From contig NZ_JHZX01000001.1 in the NCBI RefSeq assembly GCF_000688335.1, positions 3,162,001-3,226,000 on the forward strand: 64,000 bases of DNA, given 5' to 3'. Below the pieces are notes generated by a model. That model was not told the DNA's origin. It did no database searches and saw only the letters and a list, made by a program, of their open reading frames with translations. Positions 45,570-54,121 of the stretch are shown here, in pieces (position 1 is the first letter of the stretch; each line of letters starts with the position of its first letter). This stretch comes from Sediminibacter sp. Hel_I_10 (GTDB taxonomy: Bacteria > Bacteroidota > Bacteroidia > Flavobacteriales > Flavobacteriaceae). The position numbers and the translations under genes were made by a program.

Positions 45570-46664
45570 TTATGTTCCTAGTATAGTTTGGTCTGTAATG
45601 TAGTCGACCACTTTTTTAAGATCTTTGGTTTCTTCAAAAATGGCCAATTGGCGATCTGCGCCTGTACCGTTTTTGAGCATTTGCTCAATAAACTCAATCT
45701 CTTTTCTTGAGCCTAAATCATCTACAACATCATCTACAAAATCAAGTAGCTCTCCCATGAGTAACCTGGTCTCAACTTCGCATTCTTTTCCGAAATCAAT
45801 CATTTTGCCGTCAATACCATAACGACTGGCCCGCCATTTGTTTTCATTAATTAAAGCTCTATGGTACCAATTGAAATTAAGATTTTGATTTCTTAGTTTG
45901 TACAATTTAGCAACCAAAGCCTGTACTAGTGCTGCAATGCTCAATGTTTCTTCTATGGTTAAAGGAACATCGCATATGCGTACTTCTAGTGTTGGAAAAA
46001 ATGGGTGGATGCGAATATCCCACCAAATTTTCTTCGGATTGTCAATACACTTTGTTTTAACTAAAAGATTAACATAATGCTCATATTCTGCCACACTGTG
46101 AAAAATACCAGGGATCCCGGTTCTAGGGAATTTGTCAAAAACCTTTGATCTAAACGATTTAAATCCCGTATTTCTGCCTTCCCAAAAAGGAGAGTTTGTT
46201 GAAAGCGCATACAAGTGAGGTAAAAAATAGCGCATGGAGTTGACCAAGTGTAAGGCCAGCTGCTTATCTTCAATACCCACATGAACGTGAAGGCCAAAAA
46301 TTAAGTTAGACCTAGCTGTGTCTTGCAGCTCGTTAACAATTTCATCATAACGAGGGTTGGGTGTAATGAGCTGAGTTTCCCATTTGGTAAAAGGGTGGGT
46401 TCCAGCAGCACCAATTTTAAATCCTAAATCATGAGCTATAGAACCAATAGATTTTCGTAAATGCGTGATCTCGGTACGTGCTTCAGAAATATCATTGCAA
46501 ATATTTGTACCAACCTCAACAACCGCTTGGTGCATCTCTGCTTTAACTTGTTCATCGAGCAATTTTGCAGCATTGGTGACAATCTGCTGATCGTGCGAAA
46601 TTAATTCGCGCGTGCTGGGATCAATAACTTGATATTCTTCTTCTATGCCTAATGTAAACTTCAT
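45570..46664 (-). CDS. Carboxylate-amine ligase, GCS2 (YbdK-type) family
   Basis: This 364-residue protein has MKFTLGIEEEYQVIDPSTREL, MHQAVVEVGTNIC, the central HVHVGIEDK and FPTLEVRICD motifs of glutamate-cysteine-ligase-type enzymes. It uses ATP to join a carboxylate and an amine. Bacterial homologues with weak gamma-glutamyl ligase activity exist, but the physiological substrate is unknown. It lies in the middle of the operon, 56 bp after the tailed ATP-grasp gene. Confidence 0.88.
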   Translation of the reverse strand: MKFTLGIEEEYQVIDPSTRELISHDQQIVTNAAKLLDEQVKAEMHQAVVEVGTNICNDISEARTEITHLRKSIGSIAHDLGFKIGAAGTHPFTKWETQLITPNPRYDEIVNELQDTARSNLIFGLHVHVGIEDKQLALHLVNSMRYFLPHLYALSTNSPFWEGRNTGFKSFRSKVFDKFPRTGIPGIFHSVAEYEHYVNLLVKTKCIDNPKKIWWDIRIHPFFPTLEVRICDVPLTIEETLSIAALVQALVAKLYKLRNQNLNFNWYHRALINENKWRASRYGIDGKMIDFGKECEVETRLLMGELLDFVDDVVDDLGSRKEIEFIEQMLKNGTGADRQLAIFEETKDLKKVVDYITDQTILGT

Positions 46665-46720
46665 ATTAAATTACTCTAAATTAAAACATTAACTCGATTA
46701 TGTTGAAACTAAAAAGAAGA

Positions 46721-47839
46721 TTACTTCTTGGTAGTTTTTGTGGCTGCTTTTTTGATAGCAGTCTTTGGAGTTGCTGTCTTTTTTGTTGCAGGTTTAGGAG
46801 TAGCTGTCTTTGATTCTGCTTTTTTTACGGCTGGTTTAGGCGTTGCTGTTTTTTTAGCTGGCGCTTTTTTAATTGCGGTTTTAGCGGGTGCCATTTGATC
46901 TTTTACAAAGGTTCCCCATGTCAAATTCATTTGTCCCTTCTTGTAAGCTTTAGCCTTTTTGATGGCCATATTTGCAGCGTTTTCGACAATCCAGTCAAAA
47001 TTGTCTTGACCAACAGAGTGTATGTCTGCATCAGGAGCAGGGTTACAGAAATCAATGGCATACGGGATGCCATCTCGCACTGCAAATTCTACTGTGTTAA
47101 AGTCATAGCCTAAGGCTTTGTTAAGTGTGATGCAATATTTTTTGACAAGTGCCAGTAATTTTTTATCCACTTGAGGTCCGTCGATCACGTAACGTAAATG
47201 AAAAGGATTTCTAGGTTCGTATTGCATGATGTGCACATTGTCTGTGTCCAGAACGTAGCATCTAAAATATTCAGTAAACTGAATTTCCTCTTGAAGCATC
47301 ATTACCAAATGTTCTGTTTCCCCATGTTTTCTCCAGAGATCATCTGGATTATCTACACGGTACACACTTTTCCATCCACCTCCATCGTGAGGTTTCATGT
47401 AGGCAGGAAAGCCAATGGTCTCGAACATTTTCTCCCAATTGAAAGGAAATTTCATGTTTCTAAACGAATTTTGATCGGTATCTGGCGGACGATGTGATGT
47501 TGGTAGAATAAAGGTCTTAGGGACAGGGACGCCTACTTTTTCTGCTAAAGCATTATTGAAAAACTTTTCGTCGGCACTCCACCAAAACGGATTGTTGATA
47601 ACGGCAGTACCGGTAATGGCCGCATTTTTTAAATACGCTCTGTAAAAAGGGACGTCTTGTGAAATGCGATCAATAATTACAGCATATTCGTCAGATTTTG
47701 CCTGCTCAACCGTGTCAATTAGCACTGCTTCAGCAACCATATCCTTAATGCCTTGTTCTTTTATTTTTTGATTGGTACGGTCTATAAATGCTTGTGGAAA
47801 GGTGTTTTCCTGACCGAATAAAATTCCTATTTTCTTCAT
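46721..47839 (-). CDS. RimK-like ATP-grasp enzyme with lysine/alanine/proline-rich tail
   Basis: This 372-residue protein begins MKKIGILFGQENTFPQAFIDR. The ATP-grasp core includes FPAYMKPHDGGGWKSVYRV (nucleotide-binding Lys/glycine loop), LMMLQEEI-like VMMLQEEIQF and FNTVEFAVRDGIPYAIDFCNPAPDAD with the metal-binding acidic residues. The last ~58 residues are a basic, low-complexity tail of TPKP/KKTA/KKA repeats resembling histone H1. Such a tail might bind nucleic acid or polyanions. It is the second gene of the operon, 20 bp after the esterase gene. Confidence 0.8.
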   Translation of the reverse strand: MKKIGILFGQENTFPQAFIDRTNQKIKEQGIKDMVAEAVLIDTVEQAKSDEYAVIIDRISQDVPFYRAYLKNAAITGTAVINNPFWWSADEKFFNNALAEKVGVPVPKTFILPTSHRPPDTDQNSFRNMKFPFNWEKMFETIGFPAYMKPHDGGGWKSVYRVDNPDDLWRKHGETEHLVMMLQEEIQFTEYFRCYVLDTDNVHIMQYEPRNPFHLRYVIDGPQVDKKLLALVKKYCITLNKALGYDFNTVEFAVRDGIPYAIDFCNPAPDADIHSVGQDNFDWIVENAANMAIKKAKAYKKGQMNLTWGTFVKDQMAPAKTAIKKAPAKKTATPKPAVKKAESKTATPKPATKKTATPKTAIKKAATKTTKK

Positions 47840-47859
47840 GTTATATGGTTATTTAGTGA

Positions 47860-48564
47860 TTAAATTGTAGATAAATAATGTGGAAACATTTCCAGCCAAA
47901 TGGGCCAATCATGTTCTGCCCATCGGCGCTCATCAAACCAAAAGGGGATGTTTTTGTCGTTGAGTATTTTTGCAAGTCGTTGATTGGCCTCTAAGCAAAT
48001 GTCATATTCACCAACACCTAGAATGATTTTCATTTTCCAAAGCTCAGGATTATTGCTACCTGGTAAAAAATCCACGGGATTATTAAAAAAGACATTGTCA
48101 TCATAATAGCCTCCCAAAAACGACTTGATGTCAAAAGAACCACTCAAGCTAAACATGTGGCTTACCTTTTCAGGATGTTTGAATGCAAAATTAGCGGCAT
48201 GATAGCCGCCAAAGCTAACACCAGCCATGGCTACTTTCGAAATTCCCTTTTCATGACAAATAGCATTCACGACTTCATCCATGATAAACTTATCATACCA
48301 CATATGGTTTTTAACCTTTTCAGCCGGATGAATGCCTTTATTGTACCAACTCATATCGTTAATACTATCTGGACAGTAAATTTGGATGAGTCCTTGTTCT
48401 AAGAACCATCGTGCAGATTCTATAAGCTTAAAATCCTTACACTCGTAAAATCGTCCCATGGTTGTAGGAAATAATACTACAGGATAGCCAGCGTGGCCAA
48501 AAGTGAGCATTTCAATATCCTTGCTCAGAGTAGGTGAATACCATTTGTGATAATCTTCTTTCAA
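47860..48564 (-). CDS. Putative alpha/beta-hydrolase esterase
   Basis: This 234-residue protein has the nucleophile elbow AGVSFGGYHAA (Ser117) and a C-terminal AEHDWPIW likely carrying the catalytic His. The family is the esterase-D-like putative esterases. No signal peptide, so cytoplasmic. It leads the five-gene amidoligase operon, and its likely role is hydrolysis or transfer of an ester or peptide-like product. Substrate unknown. Confidence 0.82.
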   Translation of the reverse strand: MKEDYHKWYSPTLSKDIEMLTFGHAGYPVVLFPTTMGRFYECKDFKLIESARWFLEQGLIQIYCPDSINDMSWYNKGIHPAEKVKNHMWYDKFIMDEVVNAICHEKGISKVAMAGVSFGGYHAANFAFKHPEKVSHMFSLSGSFDIKSFLGGYYDDNVFFNNPVDFLPGSNNPELWKMKIILGVGEYDICLEANQRLAKILNDKNIPFWFDERRWAEHDWPIWLEMFPHYLSTI

Positions 48565-48945
48565 TCGTTTCGTTTTAAATTATTTACAGATATTAAGATG
48601 CGCAAAAATATTGGATTGGTACCAACTGTGGTTAAGAAATTTTGATTTGGGAGACTGTATTTTTTCATTTAGAATCAATACTGTTAACAATATCGTTTTT
48701 TTTCAATAAAATAGAGCATTGCAGGGCATTAAATATTTTATTTTATGAAAAAAAATGCATTTAAGTATGAGGTATGCGTGGATATTTGAGTTTCAAGATA
48801 GGTGTAATTGAAGATTTGACTCCTCCTCGAATAGCGGTTGACGGTTCATCATTAAAAACATACAATTGGGTAGATTGATTTTTAAGATCTGATAGCTTCG
48901 GTAGATATTTGTGGAACAATCCATCCATATTTAAAATCAGAACCT
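48565..48945. promoter_or_regulatory. Divergent intergenic region between esterase and TPR operons
   Basis: This 381-base AT-rich stretch separates the minus-strand amidoligase operon from the plus-strand TPR-kinase operon, so both promoters should lie here. CAAAAATA (48603-48610) reads TATTTTTG on the minus strand, a perfect match to the TAnnTTTG -7 consensus 39 bp before the esterase start; no clear -33 partner was found. No gene is credible here. Confidence 0.4.
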
Positions 48946-49569
48946 ATGAAACATTTAATTTACATTTTAATCACTTTTATTTCGACGGTAACAATGGCAC
49001 AGGGCAATTTCGAAAAAGGAATGGTAAAAGCCTTCGACCTTTGGAAAGCAGGAAACACAGAAGACGCTCAACATATGTTTGAACGTATTGCCGCTGCAGA
49101 ACAAGACCAATGGTTGCCGCATTATTACATTGCCCAGATCAACAGTCTTAAAAGCTGGAATGAAACCGATGCACAAGTCTTAAAGCGCCAGTTAGAAAAA
49201 GCACAAGACCATTTAAATATAGCTATGGCCATAAGTAAAGATAATCCTGAACTACTAGTGCTACAGGCTCATGTTTGGACCAATTGGGTCGCATTTGACG
49301 GGATGACTTATGGCATGAAATATAGCGGTAAGATTACTGCCTTATACCATAAGATCATCAAGATGGCGCCAGATAATCCTAGAGTAGTGTTTAGCAAAGC
49401 TGAGTGGGACATGGGAAGCGCCAAGTATTTTGGGCATGACACAGCGCCCTTTTGTGCAGACATAGAAAAGTCTACCAAACTTTTTGCTACATTTAAACCA
49501 GAAACAGAGTTGCATCCCAATTGGGGTAAGGAACGCGCCGAAGAAGCTTTGGAATCTTGTAAAGGCTAA
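48946..49569 (+). CDS. Periplasmic TPR-like protein
   Basis: This 207-residue protein has a signal peptide (MKHLIYILITFISTVTMAQG) and helical repeats (FEKGMVKAFDLWKAGNTEDAQHMFERIAAAEQDQWLPHYYIAQI; LNIAMAISKDNPELLVLQAHV) of tetratricopeptide type. Two Cys near the C-terminus. It lies 10 bp upstream of the LytS-type kinase, so it may modulate kinase sensing in the periplasm. That role is inference. Confidence 0.78.
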   Translation: MKHLIYILITFISTVTMAQGNFEKGMVKAFDLWKAGNTEDAQHMFERIAAAEQDQWLPHYYIAQINSLKSWNETDAQVLKRQLEKAQDHLNIAMAISKDNPELLVLQAHVWTNWVAFDGMTYGMKYSGKITALYHKIIKMAPDNPRVVFSKAEWDMGSAKYFGHDTAPFCADIEKSTKLFATFKPETELHPNWGKERAEEALESCKG

Positions 49570-49579
49570 ACCATAAATT

Positions 49580-50935
49580 ATGAAACTAAAAGAATTGCCA
49601 AAACGCATATGGATTACCTTCATCATTGGCTCTATTGTATATGTTATAGGAACATTTTTATCTGATGGGTTTCAATATGATAGCATTAATGAATTTCTTT
49701 TAGATTTTACAATCTGGCAGCTTTATGCTTTTGTGTTAGGATTTTCCAACACCTACTTCTTTAATTATATGGAGCGTAGAAATTGGAAAAAATACGATAC
49801 GCTAAAACGTATTTTCTTCGGAATATTGGGCTCTACCATAATCACCTTGATCGATTTGTTTTTATTGAGAGTTGCTGTGGAAGTACTTTATTTCGGAGCA
49901 CCGTTCAACACCTTTATAGAAAACGAGTCATGGCAAGGTTATGCCTTTGGATTTTGGGTAACGCTTATTATCGTTTCGGTTTTTCATGTCATTTACTTTT
50001 ACAATCAGTATCAGAAAAATAGAATTAAAGAACAGAAGGTTATTGCTGGAGCTGCAAGTGCAAAGTTTGATGCGCTTAAAAATCAATTAGATCCTCATTT
50101 TTTATTCAATAGTCTGAATGTCTTAACCAGTCTTATTGAAGAAAATCCAAAAAATGCGCAAAAGTTCACGACCTCTTTGTCAAAAGTGTACCGTTACGTA
50201 CTTGAGCAAAAAAACAAGGAATTAATTCCTGTAGATGAGGAGCTCGCATTTGCCAAGACCTATATGTCTTTATTAAAAATGCGTTTTGAGGATAGCATTA
50301 TTTTTGAAATTCCAGATCAGGCCTCAGATCCAGAAATGAAAGTGGTGCCGCTGTCATTACAATTGCTTTTGGAAAATGCGGTAAAACATAATATGGTTAC
50401 CCCAAGCAAACCGCTACATATTAAGATTTATGAAGATAGCAACCACTTAGTGGTTATGAATAATTTACAACTCAAGCAAATCGTGAAGAAGAGTAGTGGG
50501 GTTGGTCTTGAAAATATCAAGCAGCGCTATAGGCTACTTTCAAATAGAAAAATAATTATAAAACAACGTGAGCAGGATTTTGTTGTCGCAATACCTATGC
50601 TCACCAAACAAGTATCAGTTATGAGAAGATTAGAACCCGCAAGGTCAGGTGTTAGTGACCAGTATGTAAAGGCGCGCAAACGCGTAGAAGAGCTTAAGGC
50701 ATTTTACTATAGCCTCATTTCTTACTGCCTCGTCATTCCTTTTTTAATATTTATATATTTTAAATATTCAAGTCATACCATTCAATGGTTTTGGTTCCCT
50801 TTATTAGGGTGGGGACTTAGCCTTGTATTTCAGGCTTATCGTGTATTTGTGGATGATGGAGCTTTTGGAGCTAAATGGGAGCAGCGTAAAATAGAAGAAT
50901 TTATGCAAAAGGAAGATAGAAACCGATGGAGTTAA
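49580..50935 (+). CDS. LytS-type sensor histidine kinase with C-terminal 2TM domain
   Basis: This 451-residue protein has four N-terminal transmembrane helices (about 10-27, 44-62, 78-100, 122-141). The His_kinase signature LDPHFLFNSLNVLTSL (phospho-acceptor His173) and an HATPase with LLENAVKHN and SGVGLENIKQRY follow. Unusually, residues about 355-445 form a 2TM domain (KARKRVEELKAFYYSLISY...KWEQRKIEEFMQKE), shared with the three small proteins that follow. It should phosphorylate the LytTR regulator at 52008. The stop overlaps the next start. Confidence 0.9.
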   Translation: MKLKELPKRIWITFIIGSIVYVIGTFLSDGFQYDSINEFLLDFTIWQLYAFVLGFSNTYFFNYMERRNWKKYDTLKRIFFGILGSTIITLIDLFLLRVAVEVLYFGAPFNTFIENESWQGYAFGFWVTLIIVSVFHVIYFYNQYQKNRIKEQKVIAGAASAKFDALKNQLDPHFLFNSLNVLTSLIEENPKNAQKFTTSLSKVYRYVLEQKNKELIPVDEELAFAKTYMSLLKMRFEDSIIFEIPDQASDPEMKVVPLSLQLLLENAVKHNMVTPSKPLHIKIYEDSNHLVVMNNLQLKQIVKKSSGVGLENIKQRYRLLSNRKIIIKQREQDFVVAIPMLTKQVSVMRRLEPARSGVSDQYVKARKRVEELKAFYYSLISYCLVIPFLIFIYFKYSSHTIQWFWFPLLGWGLSLVFQAYRVFVDDGAFGAKWEQRKIEEFMQKEDRNRWS

Positions 50936-51261
50936 AATCAATTGACATGAACAAAATAGATTCAGAATTAAAGTATAACAGAGCTAAAAATAGAGTTAAG
51001 AAATTAAGAGGGTTTTACAATCATGTTGCCATATATTTTATAATAAACTTTATTATCACAGGATTTAAAACTTATAACTATTTGGATAACTGGGAGATGT
51101 TTTTTGGTAGAGTAGTTAGTATTGATGTGTTGAGTTCATGGGTGGTTTGGGGAATGATGTTACTGCTGCATTTTCTAATGGTTACTTACGGATTGGGTTG
51201 GGAAGAGCGCAAAATTGAACAATACATGAACGAAGAATTGAATAACGACTCAAAACTTTAA
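50926..51261 (+). CDS. 2TM-domain protein 1
   Basis: This 111-residue 2TM protein contains YNRAKNRVKKLRGFYNHVAIYFIINF, two hydrophobic helices and WEERKIEQYMNEE. Start at ATG 50926 overlaps the kinase stop by ten bases; ATG 50947 is an alternative. It is a paralogue of the kinase tail and of the next two proteins. Confidence 0.82.
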   Translation: MELKSIDMNKIDSELKYNRAKNRVKKLRGFYNHVAIYFIINFIITGFKTYNYLDNWEMFFGRVVSIDVLSSWVVWGMMLLLHFLMVTYGLGWEERKIEQYMNEELNNDSKL

Positions 51262-51262
51262 A

Positions 51263-51610
51263 ATGATGGAAAAATATAAATTAGAACTTTACGATAACGA
51301 AGAAGAGACCTATTCTTATAAACGCGAAGAAGCTTATATAAGAGCGAAAAAGCGGGTAGATAGTTTAATCGGATTTTACTGGCACCTCGCCTCTTATGTT
51401 ATTGTCAATCTCTTCTTGATTGTTGTAATAGGGATGTATTCCAATCAGGGATTTACTAGTTTTGGGACTTATGCCACAGCTTTTTTCTGGGGTATTGGAT
51501 TATTGTTTCATTTCTTAGGAGTTTTTGGACCAAACTTCATGTTCGGAAAAAATTGGGAAAAGCGAAAAATTCGGGAGTTTATGAATAAGGAAAATGAGAA
51601 CTGGGATTAG
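51263..51610 (+). CDS. 2TM-domain protein 2
   Basis: This 115-residue protein shares the layout RAKKRVDSLIGFYWHLASYVIVN, two helices, and NWEKRKIREFMNKE at the C-terminus. It lies one base after the previous stop. Both ends are predicted cytoplasmic. It may be a membrane partner of the kinase. Confidence 0.82.
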   Translation: MMEKYKLELYDNEEETYSYKREEAYIRAKKRVDSLIGFYWHLASYVIVNLFLIVVIGMYSNQGFTSFGTYATAFFWGIGLLFHFLGVFGPNFMFGKNWEKRKIREFMNKENENWD

Positions 51611-51630
51611 AATTTTAAGAATTGAAACTT

Positions 51631-51957
51631 ATGGACACTAAAGAGAAAGACGCTCAAAACTTAATTCAGGCAAAGCAAAAATTACGAAAACTTAAGATCT
51701 TCTACATTCATTTGGCTGGGTATTTTGTATTAACGGCATTACTACTTTATAACTTATATATTATTGAAGACAACGGTTACAAGCAGACCATTACTATTCT
51801 AAACATGACAACTATAGTAGTGTGGGGTGTTTTTCTTTTTGTACATGGGTGTTTTGTTTTTAAAGGAAGATTTTTATTTAAGAGAAGCTGGGAAGAAAAG
51901 AAGATCAACGATTATTTAAATAAGGAAGAAGGCCAGAATTCTGGTTTTTGGGAATAA
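51631..51957 (+). CDS. 2TM-domain protein 3
   Basis: Start set at ATG 51631; the frame opens at a TTG (51622) without advantage. The 108-residue product contains QAKQKLRKLKIFYIHLAGYFVL, two helices and WEEKKINDYLNKEE. Third small paralogue in the row, 50 bp before the response regulator. Confidence 0.82.
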   Translation: MDTKEKDAQNLIQAKQKLRKLKIFYIHLAGYFVLTALLLYNLYIIEDNGYKQTITILNMTTIVVWGVFLFVHGCFVFKGRFLFKRSWEEKKINDYLNKEEGQNSGFWE

Positions 51958-52007
51958 TTTATTCTGAATACGAGTTTTGAGAATATTTAAAAAATGTAAT
52001 TTAAACT

Positions 52008-52769
52008 ATGAATGTTATTATAATTGAAGACGAAAAACCGTCTGCAAGGCGCTTACAGCGTATGCTTAAAGAATTGAATGTTGACGCAGAAACCATGTTG
52101 CACTCTGTAGAAGAAGCTATTGATTGGTTTCAAAAGAATGCCCATCCTGATTTGATTTTTTTAGACATTCAATTGAGTGATGGTCTCTCATTTGAGATTT
52201 TTGAAGCGGTAGATATTAAATCTGCAGTTATTTTTACAACGGCTTACGATGAGTATGCGCTTCAGGCCTTCAAACTAAATAGTATCGATTATTTATTGAA
52301 ACCTATTGATGAAGAAGATCTAGCAACGGCTGTAGAAAAATACAATAGTAGAACTGCAAATAGAGAAACTCAAGCCGTAAAATTAGACTTTGACGATATT
52401 AAAAAACTTTTGGTCAACCCTATTGAAAGAGAGTATAAGAAACGATTTTCAGTAAAAGTTGGTCAGCACCTCAAGTTGATCAATATCGATGACATTGAAT
52501 GTTTTTACAGCGAAAATAAAGGCACTTATGCCTATACAAATGAAGGTAGAAATTATCTTTTAGACCTAACTTTAGAGCAATTGGAAGAGGAGCTAGAGCC
52601 GCATAAGTTTTTTAGAGTGAGCCGAAAATTTATTGTCAACGTTAATGCCATTGATGATATGATTAGCTATACAAACTCAAGATTAAAAATTAAATTAAAG
52701 ACGTTTAAAGATGGTGAAATTATTGTGGCTAGAGAGCGCGTCAAAGAATTTAAGGATTGGCTGGCATAA
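52008..52769 (+). CDS. LytTR-family response regulator
   Basis: This 253-residue protein has a receiver domain (1-120: IIEDEKPSARR, phospho-acceptor Asp53 in LIFLDIQLSDG, LLKP Lys98) and a LytTR DNA-binding domain (about 145-250: IDDIECFYSENKGTYAYT...HKFFRVSRKFIVNVNAI). It is the output partner of the kinase at 49580; the genes between encode 2TM proteins, so the set is one signalling operon. Target promoters are unknown. Confidence 0.95.
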   Translation: MNVIIIEDEKPSARRLQRMLKELNVDAETMLHSVEEAIDWFQKNAHPDLIFLDIQLSDGLSFEIFEAVDIKSAVIFTTAYDEYALQAFKLNSIDYLLKPIDEEDLATAVEKYNSRTANRETQAVKLDFDDIKKLLVNPIEREYKKRFSVKVGQHLKLINIDDIECFYSENKGTYAYTNEGRNYLLDLTLEQLEEELEPHKFFRVSRKFIVNVNAIDDMISYTNSRLKIKLKTFKDGEIIVARERVKEFKDWLA

Positions 52770-52786
52770 TTTAAGTGAAGGCTATT

Positions 52787-53971
52787 TTATTTACTGATCC
52801 TGTTGTCATCAAATGCTGAAGGCAATAGATTGGGAATCAATTTCGCAAAAATAGGCAATAGAATAGCGCCACCAGGTAACATGAAGATTGCCAAGCTTGG
52901 AATAGTCTTAAGGATATCTACAATTTGAGCATACATCAACTTTTGTTCTTCCTTGGTCAGCTCAGTGTGGGTAGACTTGCTTATTAAGAATAGTAAATCC
53001 TTGCTTTGTCGTAACTCTTTAACCAAACGCTTGCTATTTCTTCTAATTAGCTTATTGACCAATTGAGAAGAATTTTCAAAGAAATTATGAATAGGATTGG
53101 TTTGCTGAAAAAGTAAGATCGTCTTTCTATTGGTTTGATGAAACTTAGAGACTTCTACAATTGATTTTTGAATTACAGTAATAGGGATCTCTAAACGTTT
53201 CGCTAAACTTTTTAAAAACTGATATTCCGTTTTTTCTAAAACTTCATCGTCCCATACCGAAAGACATACAAGATCTATTAAATATAATTTTTCATGAGGT
53301 TTGATATTATACTCAATATCATAAATGAGATCTTGAACCTCTAATTCGTCATCGACAAGTGCGGTTGAGAACTCAATAATTTCTATAACATCCTTATCCT
53401 CTTCGGTTATTTTGCTCTTTGAATTAAGGGATTGATAAAGTGTTCCAATAATCATCTGCTCTAGATTAGCGGCAGTTGATTTGACGTCAATCTTCTCTCT
53501 GATGTAATTGTCAAAGACAAGTACATCTACAAATAATAAAGAGTTTGTTATAGACTTGTTGAAATTTTTGGTAAGCAAGTCGTCGTCTATGTTAACACGA
53601 TCATTGATTAAGCGTTCCAATTTTGTACTGGCACTTTTTCCTATGAGCAATCGATCCCATAAAGAAAAGTCAGACACTTCCAGTTCTTCATAAAACGTAA
53701 GTAATGTTTTAGAAAACTCTTTAAAATCAAAATTCTCGTGCTTAAATGAGTAGCTGTGATATAAGGCGGTAATCAAATTTATTTTTGCCAGCTCATCTTC
53801 CGAATAGCGATGAATCTTCTTAAACCCATCGGTGGCACTAATGTTTACGCCATAAATAAAGCCATACTGTTTGAGTGCAGCATAAAGTTGTGCGTAATCT
53901 TCAAAAGGTAATTGACGCTTTGAGAGTTGAGAACATAAATTCTCAACCCAGCCATTGGTTGATGGATTCAT
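52787..53971 (-). CDS. LETM1-related protein
   Basis: This 394-residue protein is largely helical, with a TerB-like middle (LIDLVCLSVWDDEVLEKTEYQFLKSLAKRLEI) and a C-terminal LETM1-like segment (VDILKTIPSLAIFMLPGGAILLPIFAKLIPNLLPSAF) that includes one hydrophobic helix. In Bacteroidetes this family is labelled LETM1-related biofilm-associated. It may be a membrane-associated protein of ion or metal homeostasis. Convergent with the LytTR gene (17 bp apart). Confidence 0.85.
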   Translation of the reverse strand: MNPSTNGWVENLCSQLSKRQLPFEDYAQLYAALKQYGFIYGVNISATDGFKKIHRYSEDELAKINLITALYHSYSFKHENFDFKEFSKTLLTFYEELEVSDFSLWDRLLIGKSASTKLERLINDRVNIDDDLLTKNFNKSITNSLLFVDVLVFDNYIREKIDVKSTAANLEQMIIGTLYQSLNSKSKITEEDKDVIEIIEFSTALVDDELEVQDLIYDIEYNIKPHEKLYLIDLVCLSVWDDEVLEKTEYQFLKSLAKRLEIPITVIQKSIVEVSKFHQTNRKTILLFQQTNPIHNFFENSSQLVNKLIRRNSKRLVKELRQSKDLLFLISKSTHTELTKEEQKLMYAQIVDILKTIPSLAIFMLPGGAILLPIFAKLIPNLLPSAFDDNRISK

Positions 53972-54121
53972 TTTAGAATAAACTAATAAAAGACAAAGGT
54001 AATTGATTGCCGCAAATCTCTAGAAATATTTTAGTTAACAAAGTTTTAACAAAACCGCATCTGTAGTTTTTGCGTAAACATAGCAGAGACAATTATTAAT
54101 TAACAAAAATCTCATGTTATT

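Noticed and set aside
46730-46890. Repetitive DNA that looks like a short tandem array
   Set aside because: It encodes the Lys/Ala/Pro tail of the ATP-grasp protein; degenerate at codon level, no spacers, so not CRISPR.
48744-48788. 14-codon ORF (MKKNAFKYEVCVDI) in the divergent region
   Set aside because: Too short, no detectable helix or signal and no support from neighbours.
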